DNA of 64,000 nucleotides from Lucinisca nassula (GCA_963580285.1 OY757015.1:135881804-135945803); one strand, 5' to 3'. Numbered from the stretch's first letter, positions 22,390-32,863 are shown. Notes: generated by a model not told the origin, from the sequence alone. Translations and numbers: made by a program.

Positions 22390-23206
22390 AATGCATATGT
22401 TGTGGGTACTCGTTCGAACCGCCTCTACCACCTCAATGAGGCGGTTCAAACGAGCACCCACAATTTTTGTTGGCAGTATAAATAAGAAAGATATCACGGA
22501 TTATTATTTTTTTCAGGAAACACCACGAAAACATGTCTAAATAATAGACTGACCCCCTTGAACCCCACTTTTATATAATGTGGGGTAAACCTTATTTTTC
22601 TTATTTCTGTTCTAAAATAATTATATATTGTGGGTACTCGTTAAAACCGCCATAATCGGGTACCCCCAATCTATATTGTGAGCAGAAATAAAAAATATCA
22701 CAATTTTTCATTCATAACTTTTCAATTTTTTTTTTCGGCGATAAAGGTTACATTGTATTTGTATAGGCGCGTAGCCATTTCGGAGATGTGAAAAAAATGT
22801 GCTATGTCGCACGGGTGGGTTATCGTAATGCTGCAGACTAAATTGTTCATACGATGTGGAAATATTGATAACACAATAATCAGTCTGTGCATCTTAGATT
22901 CTACCCAATCTTATCAATATGTTTGTTGTTCACAATGAGCATGGCAGTTTTGAATTGATACAGGCTAAATGCAAAGTTTTAATAATGATATTATTTGCGC
23001 CGCTCCATCCCTCAGGGAGATCAGCCTGTGCATCCGCACAACATCACGGAAACAGGCCTTTATAATTTTGATCCACTTAAACCCCACCTTTTATTGTAAA
23101 ACTTTACAGGGGTGCACATTATTTTTCTTATTTCTGTTGATAATTAAATTCGTAGATACTCGTTAGAACCGCCTCGCCGATGGCGGTACCCAAATCCATG
23201 TTCTGG
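22390..23206. repeat. Three ACTCGTTAGAACCGCC palindromes and spacers; no gene
   Basis: Palindrome copies at 22390-22463, 22622-22674 and 23150-23206, each preceded by a TTATTTCTG-type flank. The spacers contain short C/G-rich stretches like TTGAACCCCACTTTTAT. No gene is seen. Confidence 0.75.
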
Positions 23207-23272
23207 GCAGAAATATGATCCATCAGCGGTCGCATATATGATGAGTTCTATAAACTCATCTGCTATATATAC

Positions 23273-23570
23273 GCCCCCGCCCATAGGGGCTTGAAGAAAT
23301 ATATGGGCTGCATGATGCTTCCACGCAGAGCTGAATCCGACCCGCACACTAGTACTGGTAAACTGCTTAGAGGATCTAAGCCTGCCCAGGAACCGCGGTG
23401 CGAGGCGGACCGTCCATGCTTATAACCCTATTGGTTTCATTGGGCGACAGGGCTTGAGATGTCATTTCATCTCAATGTCGGGTAAAAGTCCCACAAAATT
23501 GGAAGCAACGTCTCCAAAATGACCTTTACAGTGTTGACGGGGACGTTAAACCTCAACTCAAACAAACAAA
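23273..23570 (+). mobile_element. SINE-like retroposon S1 with 16-bp TSD
   Basis: Perfect 16-bp repeats CATCTGCTATATATAC at 23257-23272 and 23571-23586. Head GCCCCCGCCCATAGGGGC, tail CAAACAAACAAA. The longest TSD in the window and a good reference copy. Confidence 0.95.
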
Positions 23571-23699
23571 CATCTGCTATATATACTGTCAACGCTTAAA
23601 TAGGATGAAAATGTTGAGAGAAATGCAAGTAGCTTAACATTTAAGTAAGTAAAGGAAACTGAAGAATTAAAATATGTTAGAAAACATCATAACAATAAC

Positions 23700-23950
23700 C
23701 TTGGATTACGTTTCCCTGTGCATTCAGCTTTGAAGGTCTTCCCGCCATGGATACAGCTAAACGTTATTTCCGACACTTTAAGAGCCTCGATCATTGATAG
23801 TGTTTTTAGGACATCTGCTTTTAGCAGCCGAATTGTGCGTGAACTGCGCTGGTAAAATTGAACGCAGTTAGAACGCTGATAAAGTTCAATTTTGCTTTCC
23901 AAAGCACTATAACTTGTAATTTTTTCACCAACACTCAATGATATCTCCAT
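23700..23950 (-). CDS. Candidate exon: FAR1/ZSWIM-like N-terminal domain
   Basis: The minus-strand frame from ATG at 23950 (MEISLSVGEKITSY) through SNCVQFYQRSSRTI to FSCIHGGKTFKAECTGKR is open. The CIHGGK...GTGKR pattern resembles the N-terminal zinc-binding segment of FAR1/ZSWIM3-type proteins, which descend from Mutator-like transposases and occur widely in bivalves. A splice-acceptor-like TCGTTTTCCAG precedes the ATG (23952), and AAG/GTTATT at 23700/23699 could be a donor. No SWIM domain or catalytic region follows in the window. It could be a host exon, a transposase exon or a relic. The family call is from memory of the motif. Confidence 0.4.
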
Positions 23951-24216
23951 TCTGGAAAACGATAGTTGAAGCAATTAATTTCATTAACTTACCATCCTAA
24001 ACAAACTGATAAGCGATAGTACTATTAAACAATTATTTTTTTTCTGTTGACATGTATATATCATCGATATTAATATTTAACAATACTATCTATCTTTTCA
24101 TACTGCATCACCCCCTCGCGGGGATTACGTGCAGGTACTTATAAGTATATATACATAAATAATATAATTCTGATATGCCAAATATATTTTAACCTATTCC
24201 TTGGTACCGAATTATA

Positions 24217-24353
24217 GCCGTACGATTAGTCAATATAGCATATATTGGCTAAACGTACGGGGCCGTACGATTAGCCAATACAGGCTAATCGTACGGGGCC
24301 GTACGAATAGCCAATGCAGGCTATTCGTACGGGGCCGTACGAATAGCCACTGC
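24217..24353. repeat. Tandem array of GTACGATTAGCC palindromes
   Basis: Three and a half ~38-bp units of form GCCGTACGATTAGCCAATA-CAGGCTAATCGTACGGG. Two successive units carry compensating changes in both arms (GATTAGCC/GGCTAATC, then GAATAGCC/GGCTATTC), so each remains self-complementary. Confidence 0.85.
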
Positions 24354-24823
24354 CTATCTTTATTGAATACACAATGTTAGAAAAATCAATTTTTTGTTAT
24401 TGATGTTGTTGTTTTTTAAACTTATATTTGGCGGGGTTCGCAACAGAATTCTGAACAAGGCATCTTCTTTCTTAAATTAACTAAATTTGTAAACTATGAA
24501 ACAATTTGGCCAATTAATTAATTTCACTTTTCTGGTGAATCAAAAAAGATGCGTATCAAATAACCCCATTCAAAATCGGGCCTGTTTGGACATTCATTCA
24601 TGTAAATTGTCTCCAATTTACGATCATAACGGACTTTTGTTTCATCGATCAAACGGTCATAATACTAGTATTACATGTTGACACAATTTACAGACATGCA
24701 AATGAGCTTTCATGGTCAATTACACTTTGCTTTATATGGTCGCTTTGGACGAGCATTCACCGAGTAAGGCGTTGCTAAGCGGAAGTAGAACCGATATTGA
24801 CCGGATATGACGTAGGACAATAA
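24354..24823. other. No gene seen
   Basis: AT-rich; a 61-codon open frame (24496-24681) has no recognisable family. It ends at the TSD of element D. Confidence 0.5.
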
Positions 24824-25212
24824 GGGTATTTGGGAAAACCGGAAACAAACTTTTACCGGAAATAACCGAAAACAAATTTTTATAACCGAAAACAAACTAT
24901 ATCACCAATTATACCATGATTATTGTACATTTAGACATATACATGTTTAAATGCTATGTTAACAGATAATATTGCCAAGTTTGGGAGAATAATTTGAAAT
25001 AATAACGATTTTATTGCATTTTTATATACTTTTCATACATGGACCGGGATTTACATTGCTTGTACTAACTGTTTGCCTTGTTGTTTGTGATCTAAATGAA
25101 TACATTATACTTAGTAACTCGATTGTTTGAAGGCCAGAAATGTTTATGACTAAAACAATTTATTTATCAGGATCCTGGTTAAGAAATGTAGTCAAAAATG
25201 GTTGAACTGACA

Positions 25213-25464
25213 CGCAGAGCTGAATCCGGCCCTCACACTAGTACTGGTAAACCGCTTAGAGGATCTAAGCCTGTCCAGGAACCGCGGTGCGAGGCGGACC
25301 GTCCATGCTAATAAACCCTATTGGTTTCATTGGGCGACAGGGCTTGAGATGTCATTTAATCTCAATGCCGGGTAAAAGTCCCACAAAATTGGAAGCAACG
25401 TCTCCAAAATGACCTTTACAGTGTTGAGGGGGGCGTTAAACCTCAAATCAAACAAAAACAAAAA
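25213..25464 (+). mobile_element. S1 retroposon, 5' truncated, inside element D
   Basis: Begins at ACGCAGAGCTGAATCCGG and ends AAACAAAAACAAA. The short flanking repeat AACTG and the continuation of the TIR-related sequence at 25465 place the insertion at the inner edge of the left TIR. Confidence 0.8.
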
Positions 25465-25679
25465 CTGGTCATCAGGTGGTCCCAGGTTAGGTAAATGCCA
25501 AGCAAGTAACATCAGGATCTACACTGCTTGTTCTAACTGCTTGGCATGCTGGTTTTGATTTAAAAGAATATATTATAGCTTGTACTTTGATAGTCAGGAA
25601 TGGGTGTGACTAAATAAATTCATTCAACAGGATAAGGCTTTAGAAATTTTGTATATAAAAATACGTCGAGTATATCCTT

Positions 25680-25930
25680 CGGATGCGCGTCTCACTGGTC
25701 ATCATGAGATCAATGGTTTGATAACGGCCCTGCTAGGAACATCTTTTCATGAAGATTGATCATTAAATCCTTTCAAGTGTGACACTCCAAGAAGGACAAT
25801 TATCAGTTTTATAACGAAAGAATCTGCACTGGACTAATTAACAGTATATGTTGCTAAGAAAAATGTGATTCAGTAATTGACTCCCTTGATATGACCTAAA
25901 TAGTGTTGACAGGCCTTTTAAACTTTAAGT
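25680..25930 (+). mobile_element. S2 SINE copy, diverged
   Basis: CACTGGTCATCATGAGATCA head, CTCCAAGAAGGACAATTATC body, and tail TAAATAGTGTTGACAGGCC. Inside element D. Confidence 0.55.
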
Positions 25931-26036
25931 AACACATCAGTGGAATAGAGTGCATACTTTCATATCTCCAAACAGTCATTTTATTGGTTATTGTTTGTTT
26001 GTTTTGACGTTTAACGTCCCCGTCAACACTGTAAAG

Positions 26037-26312
26037 TAAATAAAAATCTAAAATGAGTTCCTTTAAGAGCAATGAAAACATTTATAGGAAAGAAGATGGG
26101 TCATACTACGTAGTTTCGGCTAACAAAGCCTCATCAGTGACCCTGTAATGATCCGGCAAAGAAAGACAGAGGAAACATACTGCAATTTTGCAAATTTCGA
26201 ATAGGCAATCGATATAAAGACTGATATAAATCAAATTGGGGTCCAAAAAATTAAAAACCTGTCTAGATTATGAGTCTTAACCAATAATTTATTTCTGATT
26301 ACTCAGAATATT
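26037..26312 (-). mobile_element. Hammerhead retroelement inserted in S1
   Basis: Homologous to window bases 1-253 and in the same (minus) orientation. On that strand it is 5' truncated (starts TGAATATTCTGAG) and holds one complete hammerhead (26098-26143). Insertion into a SINE of known sequence gives sharp outer boundaries to within a few bases. Confidence 0.85.
26098..26143 (-). ncRNA. Type I hammerhead ribozyme, intact core
   Basis: Minus strand: GGGTCA (26143-26138), CTGATGA (26137-26131), stem II GGCT/AGCC with loop TTGTT, GAAA (26117-26114), CTACGTAG (26113-26106), TA, then TGACCC (26103-26098). It differs from 46-91 only in the stem II loop (TTGTT versus TTATT), as expected for a structure-constrained RNA. 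Confidence 0.9.
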
Positions 26313-27163
26313 CATTTTGGAGACGTTGCCTCCCATTCTGTGGGACTTTTACCCGACATTGAGATGACATGGTATCTCAAGCCCAGGCGCCCAATGAAAC
26401 CAATAGGGTTTATAAGCATGGACGGAGTGACTCACGCGGTATTGCCTGCGTAGGCTTAGATCCGGTTTACCAGTACTCGTGTGCGGGTCGGTTTCAGCTC
26501 TGCGTGGAAGCATCATGTAGCCCATCTATTTCTTCAAGCCCCGATGGGCGGGGGCTACTTTTTATTGGTTATAATATATGATTTGTTTTCTTATTATACA
26601 AAATTTCTAAAGCCGTACCCTGCTGATCCTGAGGTTACTGGTTGGGCAGTTAGCTAACCTGGGACCACCTGATAGCCAGCCAGATTAACCATTTTGACTA
26701 AATTTCTTAAGCAGAATCCTGCTAAATAAATTGTTTTAGTCGCAAACATTTCTGACTATCAAACGATCAAGTTACTAAGTGTAATATATTCATTTAGATC
26801 ACAAACTACAAGGCAAACAGTTAGTACAAGCAGTGTAGACCCCTCCATCTGTGAAAATTGTATTTAAAAAAGGCAATAAAATCGTTATTATTTCAAATTA
26901 TTCTCCCAAACTTGGCCTTATTATCTATTTACATATCATTTAAGCATGTATATGTCTAAATGTACAATAATCCTGGTATAATTATTGATATAGTTTGTTT
27001 TCGATTATGAGAATTTGTTTTCGGTTATTTCCGGCAAAAGTTTGTTTTCGGTTTTCCCAAATACCGGGACAATAATGACGAATGTGTGAAAATAATTGGT
27101 AAATGTCATGGCACAAACAATGCAAACATATGCAAATTGCATAAACATATGCAAATCATATAC

Positions 27164-27265
27164 CTGTGCAGCATTTTGCAAGTCTGTATATATTTTCGAC
27201 GCCTTTAAATGTTGCAAAAGACTCTGAACATAACTCTGAGAAAACTGAGTGTCTGCCATGTTCAA
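27164..27265 (-). CDS. Candidate first exon, unknown protein
   Basis: Minus-strand ATG at 27265 opens MNMADTQFSQSYVQSLLQ and continues to ...LQNAAQ, where CACAG/GTATATG looks like a splice donor (27164/27163). The amphipathic composition is protein-like, but the family is not recognised. The putative intron would run into element D. If joined directly to the start of the 23700-23950 exon region the frame would hit a stop, so the two need not belong together. Confidence 0.22.
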
Positions 27266-27533
27266 TATTCTTGATGAAACAAGGCTATATCAGAAACGAA
27301 AACTGTCTAAATACGTTTTCCCAAACATCGTGTAGATGAGCCATGCGACGTTCGCATTGTCAACAGCAGAATTCAGATATAAAAGTTGAAAATTGTGTGG
27401 AGTTTTCAATTGTTTACATTGCACTGAGCAAACCGGAAATGGCAACACTCAACATATCGAATCGGCGACTTATGATCCGAAATAAATGTAATGACCGAAA
27501 TAACATTCGTCTCGTCTGGCAGTTACCTCCCCT

Positions 27534-27610
27534 GGTCACGGGTCGTTTCGTCCATGAGTCGTTTCGCCCGTGAGTCAGTTCACCCTGGGTGGTGGGTCGT
27601 TTCGCCCATA
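27534..27610. repeat. GTCGTTTCGCC short-repeat block
   Basis: Four spaced copies of GGTCGTTTCGCCC-like motifs with GAGTC spacers. The inverse arrangement lies at 41250-41385. It resembles the minisatellite-type ends of elements A-C, so it may be an orphan TIR of a third such family. Confidence 0.6.
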
Positions 27611-28151
27611 TTTTGATTTGGGCCTTATGGATTGAGTTAAGGTATTGTTTGGTTAATAAAGGATCGGGGGTGGGGGGATTTAAGGGAGTCGTTGTGTCCT
27701 GGCCTGTGTTTATTCAGCTTCTATTGCTTATGAGCTTTATATTTTAATATCCTCGTTTGATGCAGCTGAACGACCTACTGGCGGGAACAAGACAGTTCTC
27801 GGACAAGACAGTTCCCCGACACAGCTTTTGTAGACAGTTCCCCGACACATTTGAAGACAGTTCCCCGACACTTTTGAAGACAGTTCCCCGACACTATAGA
27901 CACATCTAAACACTACGTCATCGCTCAATAATACTATTTGCCGGGACGTACCGGTGGTGGGCAAAAAACGTATTTGGCCGTTTACCGCCATTGTACTTGT
28001 ACTGTATAGATTCTGCCTTGCTAGGCACACCTCCTTCTGGAGTCTTCTTTGGGTATTATTTACAGTGGTAGGACAGGTTTAAAATGACGAACTGTTCCCG
28101 TCACCCTATGTACATCTTTACAACTTCTTTTAAAAGAAATCAGCTTTCATG

Positions 28152-29403
28152 CTACTGTGTAACACGGTCACCTTTACCGCCCGGCTTCTTTTTACGTTTC
28201 GGAACACGTTCTAGTAGTCTGTATCGTTCAGTATGTAGCGTGTGACAGAGGCGCTTTGATAATTTTTCAAGTTCCCTACCACATTGGAGCAGGTGCTTGT
28301 TTTCCCAAAAGTCAAAACACATAGTGGGGTCCAACAAAAGCTGGACGAAAATATCTGTCTCTGGTACGGGAAGGCCAAGACCATTGACTGCATCGATAAC
28401 ACTCTCCATGACCAACCTCCTTTTCGGCTGCAAAGCTGAACATTCCATTAAAAAATGGGACATCGTTTCGGGTCCTTGATGGCACAGCAAGCATGTTGGG
28501 TCGATCTGGTTCTGGTTGAAGGCTGCCCTGTTAGTTTGCAGACTATATGTCCCCGTCACTAGTTTGAGTTTAATGCTGATACAGGGAATGTCCCTGACAA
28601 CTCCCGAGTGATGCAGTAACCAATGGGACCTTCCTGGTTGAAATCCATCCACGCAGAGGTGCTTAAGTGAGGAGTAGAGGGAGGCTCTGGTCAGGATTCT
28701 TTCTGTCCAGTACTTGTTCACATGCTTAGCAACCATAGACTTCCAACTGTATTTGGTAGGTGGGTCTCTTAAAAGTTCCCAGCAGTCTGGTAGGCTGTAC
28801 TTCACCAACAGTCTTTTAACAGCCACAAACCAGCTATTACTATTCGAGCTCTTCACTGAATACTGCCTGCGAGCCAGCTGCTTTTCAGTTGAATCTTCGC
28901 TCAGTCTGCAGATGTTTCCATAGAGAGTGAGGACTCGTTTGTGAATCACGCCCTCGATAGGAATGGCACCAGTCAGGATGTACACTGCCGGGTCCGCGAC
29001 GGTAATGGGGAGAGACAGCATATGTTTGATAAATTGCTTATGGGTCTTCTCTAATTTCTCTATCAAGACGGCTTTTGGTAGGACAACCTCCAGGCCGTAC
29101 ACCAACACTGGCAGGACATATATATTCAAGAGATGCATTGATGTTTCGGGGTCAAGCCCATTATGACCATGTAGCCCTGAGCCCATGAGACTGTAGATTG
29201 TACGCCTAGATTTCTTGATGTTCTCCCTGACAGCAGTTTCCTGTGTATCTGCAGATCTGAGTATACCCATGTGCATGACTTCCTCTACCACTGGCATTGG
29301 AACACCATTCATGGTAACTGAGATATCATCTTCCTTACGTTGGCCTGCATTAAGGAGTATTTGGAGAATGACACTTTTCGCCGGTTGCAGCAGGTTGTAA
29401 ATG
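28152..29403 (-). pseudogene. LINE ORF2 C-terminal region (386 codons, uninterrupted)
   Basis: The minus-strand frame is open from about 29385, with a first ATG at 29312 (MNGVPMPVVEEVMHMG). It encodes the region after the catalytic core of a non-LTR reverse transcriptase: the LLNIYVLPVLVYGLEV block, then a zinc-binding C-x2-C-x6-H-x5-C segment (CLLCHQGPETMSHFLMEC) and a basic C-terminus. Palm motifs (YADD type) and endonuclease are absent, so it cannot be an active polymerase. It lies wholly inside element B, either as a 5'-truncated LINE insertion or as a captured fragment. There is no poly-A or obvious tail after the stop. Confidence 0.8.
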
Positions 29404-29643
29404 CGATGCTATTTTCAGTAAACTTGTATTTTGTTTGGACTCGAAACGACAAATTTGAGCTTTAAACTTTTATAATAGACATTTCTTAGCTAGTAATTAT
29501 TGGTTTCTAGAAGAATTGAGGATGTTTTTGATGATAATTACCTGTTAACCTTATGCAGGTAACGAGGCGGGACGGCCTTCATTATTTGTGATAAAAATGC
29601 ACAAAACGAATGACTAAATGCGGAAGATGCATGAATGGACTCT

Positions 29644-29647
<4 letters not shown>

Positions 29648-29737
<90 letters not shown>
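29648..29737. repeat. (AT)n microsatellite, ~90 bp
   Basis: Uninterrupted AT dinucleotide run inside element B; its length is uncertain in an assembly. Confidence 0.97.
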
Positions 29738-29739
<2 letters not shown>

Positions 29740-30611
29740 CATTTAAAGTGTAATTCGATCGATTTTCTGTGTCAGTCAACTAAAATATGCCCGTAATATT
29801 AAACCAATTTACAATGTGTTTATATGAAACCAGGGGCTTTTTGCCAACCACGAAAGATCGTTATCGGAAGGAAAAGTAATTTTGCGCATGCCCAATGACA
29901 GGTTAACAAGGTCACGTGTCAAAACATTTGGATTCGTCTATTGTTCATAGTTAAATGACCTGTGACTGACAATTATAATTGGCAGTTAGTTCCAAGGTAG
30001 CAGTACGGGAACAAACTTTGACGACATTGATCAGCATACATCTGCATGTATACTAATCAACGTGAACAAAGTTCGCCTGTCACATGTAGACAGTTATAGT
30101 TTCTTAATTTTTCAAATGTTTAGTATATGGAAAAATGGCAATTAGAAATATACTATTGCGTTTCCTAGAAGACATTTTTGTTTTGTTTAAATGTGTGCAT
30201 GTTCATTAACTGAACATGACAGTTCGCTTAATTTCAGGTGCATTCATTAAACCTATTGATAATGGTATCAAGTATAAGCTTTTATTTTATGCATGTAAAA
30301 GTCTTTCGGGGAACTGTCTTCAAAAATGTCGATGAACCCATAATTTAATATTTCTAAACGTCTGTCGGTGAATTGTCTTCAAAATATTGATGAACACATA
30401 ATAACTATCAATTATGATAATCATCATATGATCAGTCACAGGTCATTTGACTTTGAACAATAGTGTCGGGGAACTGTCTTCAAAAGTGTCGGGGAACTGT
30501 CTCAAAAAACTGTGTCGGGGAACTGTCTTGTCGGGGAACTGTCTCGATTCCCCTACTGGCGACTTTTACGTTAGATTTGGACAACTGCTGCACTACCAAA
30601 TGTTTGAGAAT

Positions 30612-32590
30612 TTTGTTTGATTGAGGTTTAACGTCCCCGTCAACACTAAAATTAGGTCATTTTGGAGACGTTGCTTCCAATTTTGTGGGACTTTTACCCG
30701 GCCTTACGCGTGAAACTGATGGTGAGCTACCATCTAAAGGTAAAAGTCCTTTCCCCTCTTTGGGGGACATAACAATTGACCCCAAAGGGGTCGCTAAACT
30801 GTTGAGTAAGCTCAAGCTACATAAGGCATCAGGGCCGGACAACCTGAATGCCAGGGTGCTTAAGGAATGTAGTGCTGAAATCTCTCCTGTATTGGCCTTT
30901 ATCTTCAATGAATCACTTGCCCAGGGCACTGTACCAGATGACTGGCGACAAGCAAATATTTCCCCCGGTCTATAAGAAAGATGAAAAATATGATGCAGCA
31001 AATTATAGACCAGTGTCGTTAACAGGCATCTGTTACAAAACCCAGGAGCATATATTAGTTAGCAATATCAACAAACACCTAGCCCGTGACAGCATTCTTG
31101 CTGACTGTCAACATTGTTTCCGAAGTCAAAGGTCTTGTGAAACGCACCTAGTTCAATTTTAACATGGTACTGTGAGCAATCTGAATGGAGCCATAAACCG
31201 TGGCCACAAACAGACTGACTTGATCGTCATGGACGTTGACAAGGTACCTCACAGAAGGTTACTGAATAAACTAGAATATTAATTGATAAGAGGCTCCACA
31301 CATAGGTGAATTAGCTCATGGCTCTCTGGGCGCTCACAACAAGTTGTACTTGATGGCCAAGCATCTGACCCAGTCACTGTTTGATCTGGAGTCCCCCAAG
31401 GGTTGGTCCTTGGACCGGACCTCTTCTCGGTATTCATCAATGACCTCCCTGTTAATATCATGTCATCGGTCCGTCTGTTTGCTGATGATTGTACACTGTA
31501 TAGGAACATATATTCTCCTTCTGACTGCCTTATTTTACACAATGACCTGGGCCAACTTGCATAGTGGGAGGCCGATTGGCAGATGAAGTTCAATGTGGCC
31601 AAATGCCATTCAATGGGGGTGTCACGACACCCTCCAGACAAGCAACTTAAGTTTGAATATACCCTTCACCAGCAAATTTTGGAGCACGTTCAATCCGCGA
31701 AATATCTTGGTATCACCGTCACTGATGATCTTGACTTGGGTCAACATATCTCAGAGATAACATCTAAAGCCACTAGGACTTTAGGATTCCTTAGACGTAA
31801 TTTGGCCTTTGTACCTAGGCAGACAATGGATGTTGCATTTGCTTCACCCATTTGTCATACCTAAGTTAAAACTCAGATTCAGCTGGTGGAGAAGGTGCAG
31901 AGGACAGCTGCTCGATGGACCTGTCGGCGATGGGGAAACAGAAGTAGCGTCGGTGACATGCTTAATGAGCTAGAGTGGCCGTCCCTGGAGGCCCGTCATC
32001 TGTAGTCCTCTTTAACCGTCTTCTGTAAGATACACTCTGATATAGTGTCTATTAATTAAGGTAGGTACTTAACCCCTGCAACAGTGTCAACCCAAACAGG
32101 TGCATCAACAGTAAACAACTCACACTATCGTAGGTACCAGTCCTATAACGATGCCCTGAAAAACCCTTTCCTTTCTAGAACTAGTCCCCAATGGAATAGT
32201 CTTCTCTATTCTGTGGTGAATGCCAATACCACAGAGGACTTCAAAGCCCGTACAGTGTAAGATTGAGACTCAGAGGTGTGCGTTTTAGGATACGTCTGTT
32301 ATTCAGATTGTAAATAGTTTTAAGGACTCATTCAGTGACCTTTTTTGTTAAATTCTAAGTTTAGCCACCAATTCAACTGAGGTACCGACTTAGTATAAGA
32401 AGATAGATAGATAGACATTGAGATGAAATGACATTTTAAGCCCTGCCGCCCAATGAAACCAATAAGGCTTGTATGCACTGGAAGGTCTGTCTGATATGCA
32501 CAACTTTGCCTGGGCAGGCTAAGGCCTCCTAAGCAGTTTACCTGTACCCGCGTCGTGTCAGATTCTGCTCTGATTGGAAGCATCATGCAG
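30612..32590 (-). mobile_element. S1 retroposon split by LINE
   Basis: The antisense S1 tail half (30612-30701, ending GGGACTTTTACCCG) and the other half (32414-32590, starting ACATTGAGATGAAATGACAT) are contiguous in intact copies. The LINE at 30702-32413 fills the gap precisely. Confidence 0.9.
30702..32413 (+). pseudogene. Degenerate LINE (jockey/CR1-like), 5' truncated, AGAT tail
   Basis: Reverse-transcriptase blocks in order: KLHKASGPDNLNARVLKE, SLAQGTVPDDWRQANI, NYRPVSLTGICYKTQEH, DCQHCFRSQRSCET, a LFADDCTLYR-type catalytic segment (about 31475-31505), then LKFEYTLHQQ, AKYLGITVTDDL, TRTLGFLRRNLAF and the C-terminal 'SRTSPQWNSLL' region (about 32175-32210). Several frameshifts and stops separate them. 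It ends in a short (AGAT)n tail, as many CR1-type LINEs do, directly joined to the second half of the S1 target. A reversed relative is at 41633-42668. Confidence 0.88.
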
Positions 32591-32673
32591 TTCCAAGACG
32601 GTTCTTCTGTCGCGGTTTATTTTTGGTTATAGTTTGTTTTTGAGTGTGTGTATCTCTTATTTCTTTTGTTTTG

Positions 32674-32779
32674 TATGTATGTATGTATGTATGTATGTAT
32701 GTATGTATGTATGTATGTATGTATGTATGTATGTATGTATGTATGTATGTATGTATGTATGTATGTATGTGTGTGTGTG

Positions 32780-32811
<32 letters not shown>

Positions 32812-32863
32812 TGCGCGCGTATGTATGTATGTATGTATGTATGTATGTATGTATGTATGTATG
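32674..32863 (+). repeat. (GTAT)n-(GT)n-(GCGT)n microsatellite
   Basis: About 190 bp of GTAT, GT and GCGT repeats ending directly at the 5' LTR. The same motif (TATGTATGCGTGCGTGC) resumes at 40951 after the 3' LTR, so the retrotransposon landed in this satellite. Confidence 0.95.

Larger units (their letters stand above)
25990..26560 (-). mobile_element. S1 retroposon split by hammerhead element
   Basis: The antisense S1 tail half (25990-26036, ending CAACACTGTAAAG) and the remainder (26313-26560, starting TTTTGGAGACGTTGCC, ending GCCCCGATGGGCGGGGGC) are contiguous in intact S1 copies. The break is filled by 26037-26312. Confidence 0.85.
24824..27066. mobile_element. Element D: ~390-bp-TIR MULE-like element, 9-bp TSD
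   Basis: Perfect repeats GGACAATAA at 24815-24823 and 27067-27075 flank inverted ends (GGGTATTTGGGAAAACCGG on the left, CGGTATTTGGGAAAACCG from the right). The TIRs extend about 390 bp (24824-25212 and 26672-27066), including CCAAGTTTGGGAGAATAAT and TAGTACAAGCA-type segments. The interior holds two S1 copies, an S2 copy, a hammerhead element and a third diverged TIR-related stretch (25465-25650). No transposase. TIR length and TSD size fit Mutator-like elements. Confidence 0.88.
27784..30551. mobile_element. Element B: minisatellite-TIR MULE-like element, 10-bp TSD
   Basis: Perfect repeats CCTACTGGCG at 27774-27783 and 30552-30561 flank inverted ends starting GGAACAAGACAGTT (left) and GGAATCGAGACAGTT (from the right). 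Each TIR is four or five copies of GACAGTTCCCCGACAC with TTTTGAA spacers (27784-27903; 30459-30551), and element A ends carry related motifs. The interior carries a 386-codon LINE-derived ORF (minus strand), an AT microsatellite and a subterminal stretch shared with element A (TCAGTCACAGGTCATTTGAC). No transposase. 29738-30458 has no gene. Confidence 0.9.

Noticed and set aside
24217..24353. CRISPR array
   Set aside because: Units are contiguous palindromes without unique spacers, in a eukaryotic context.
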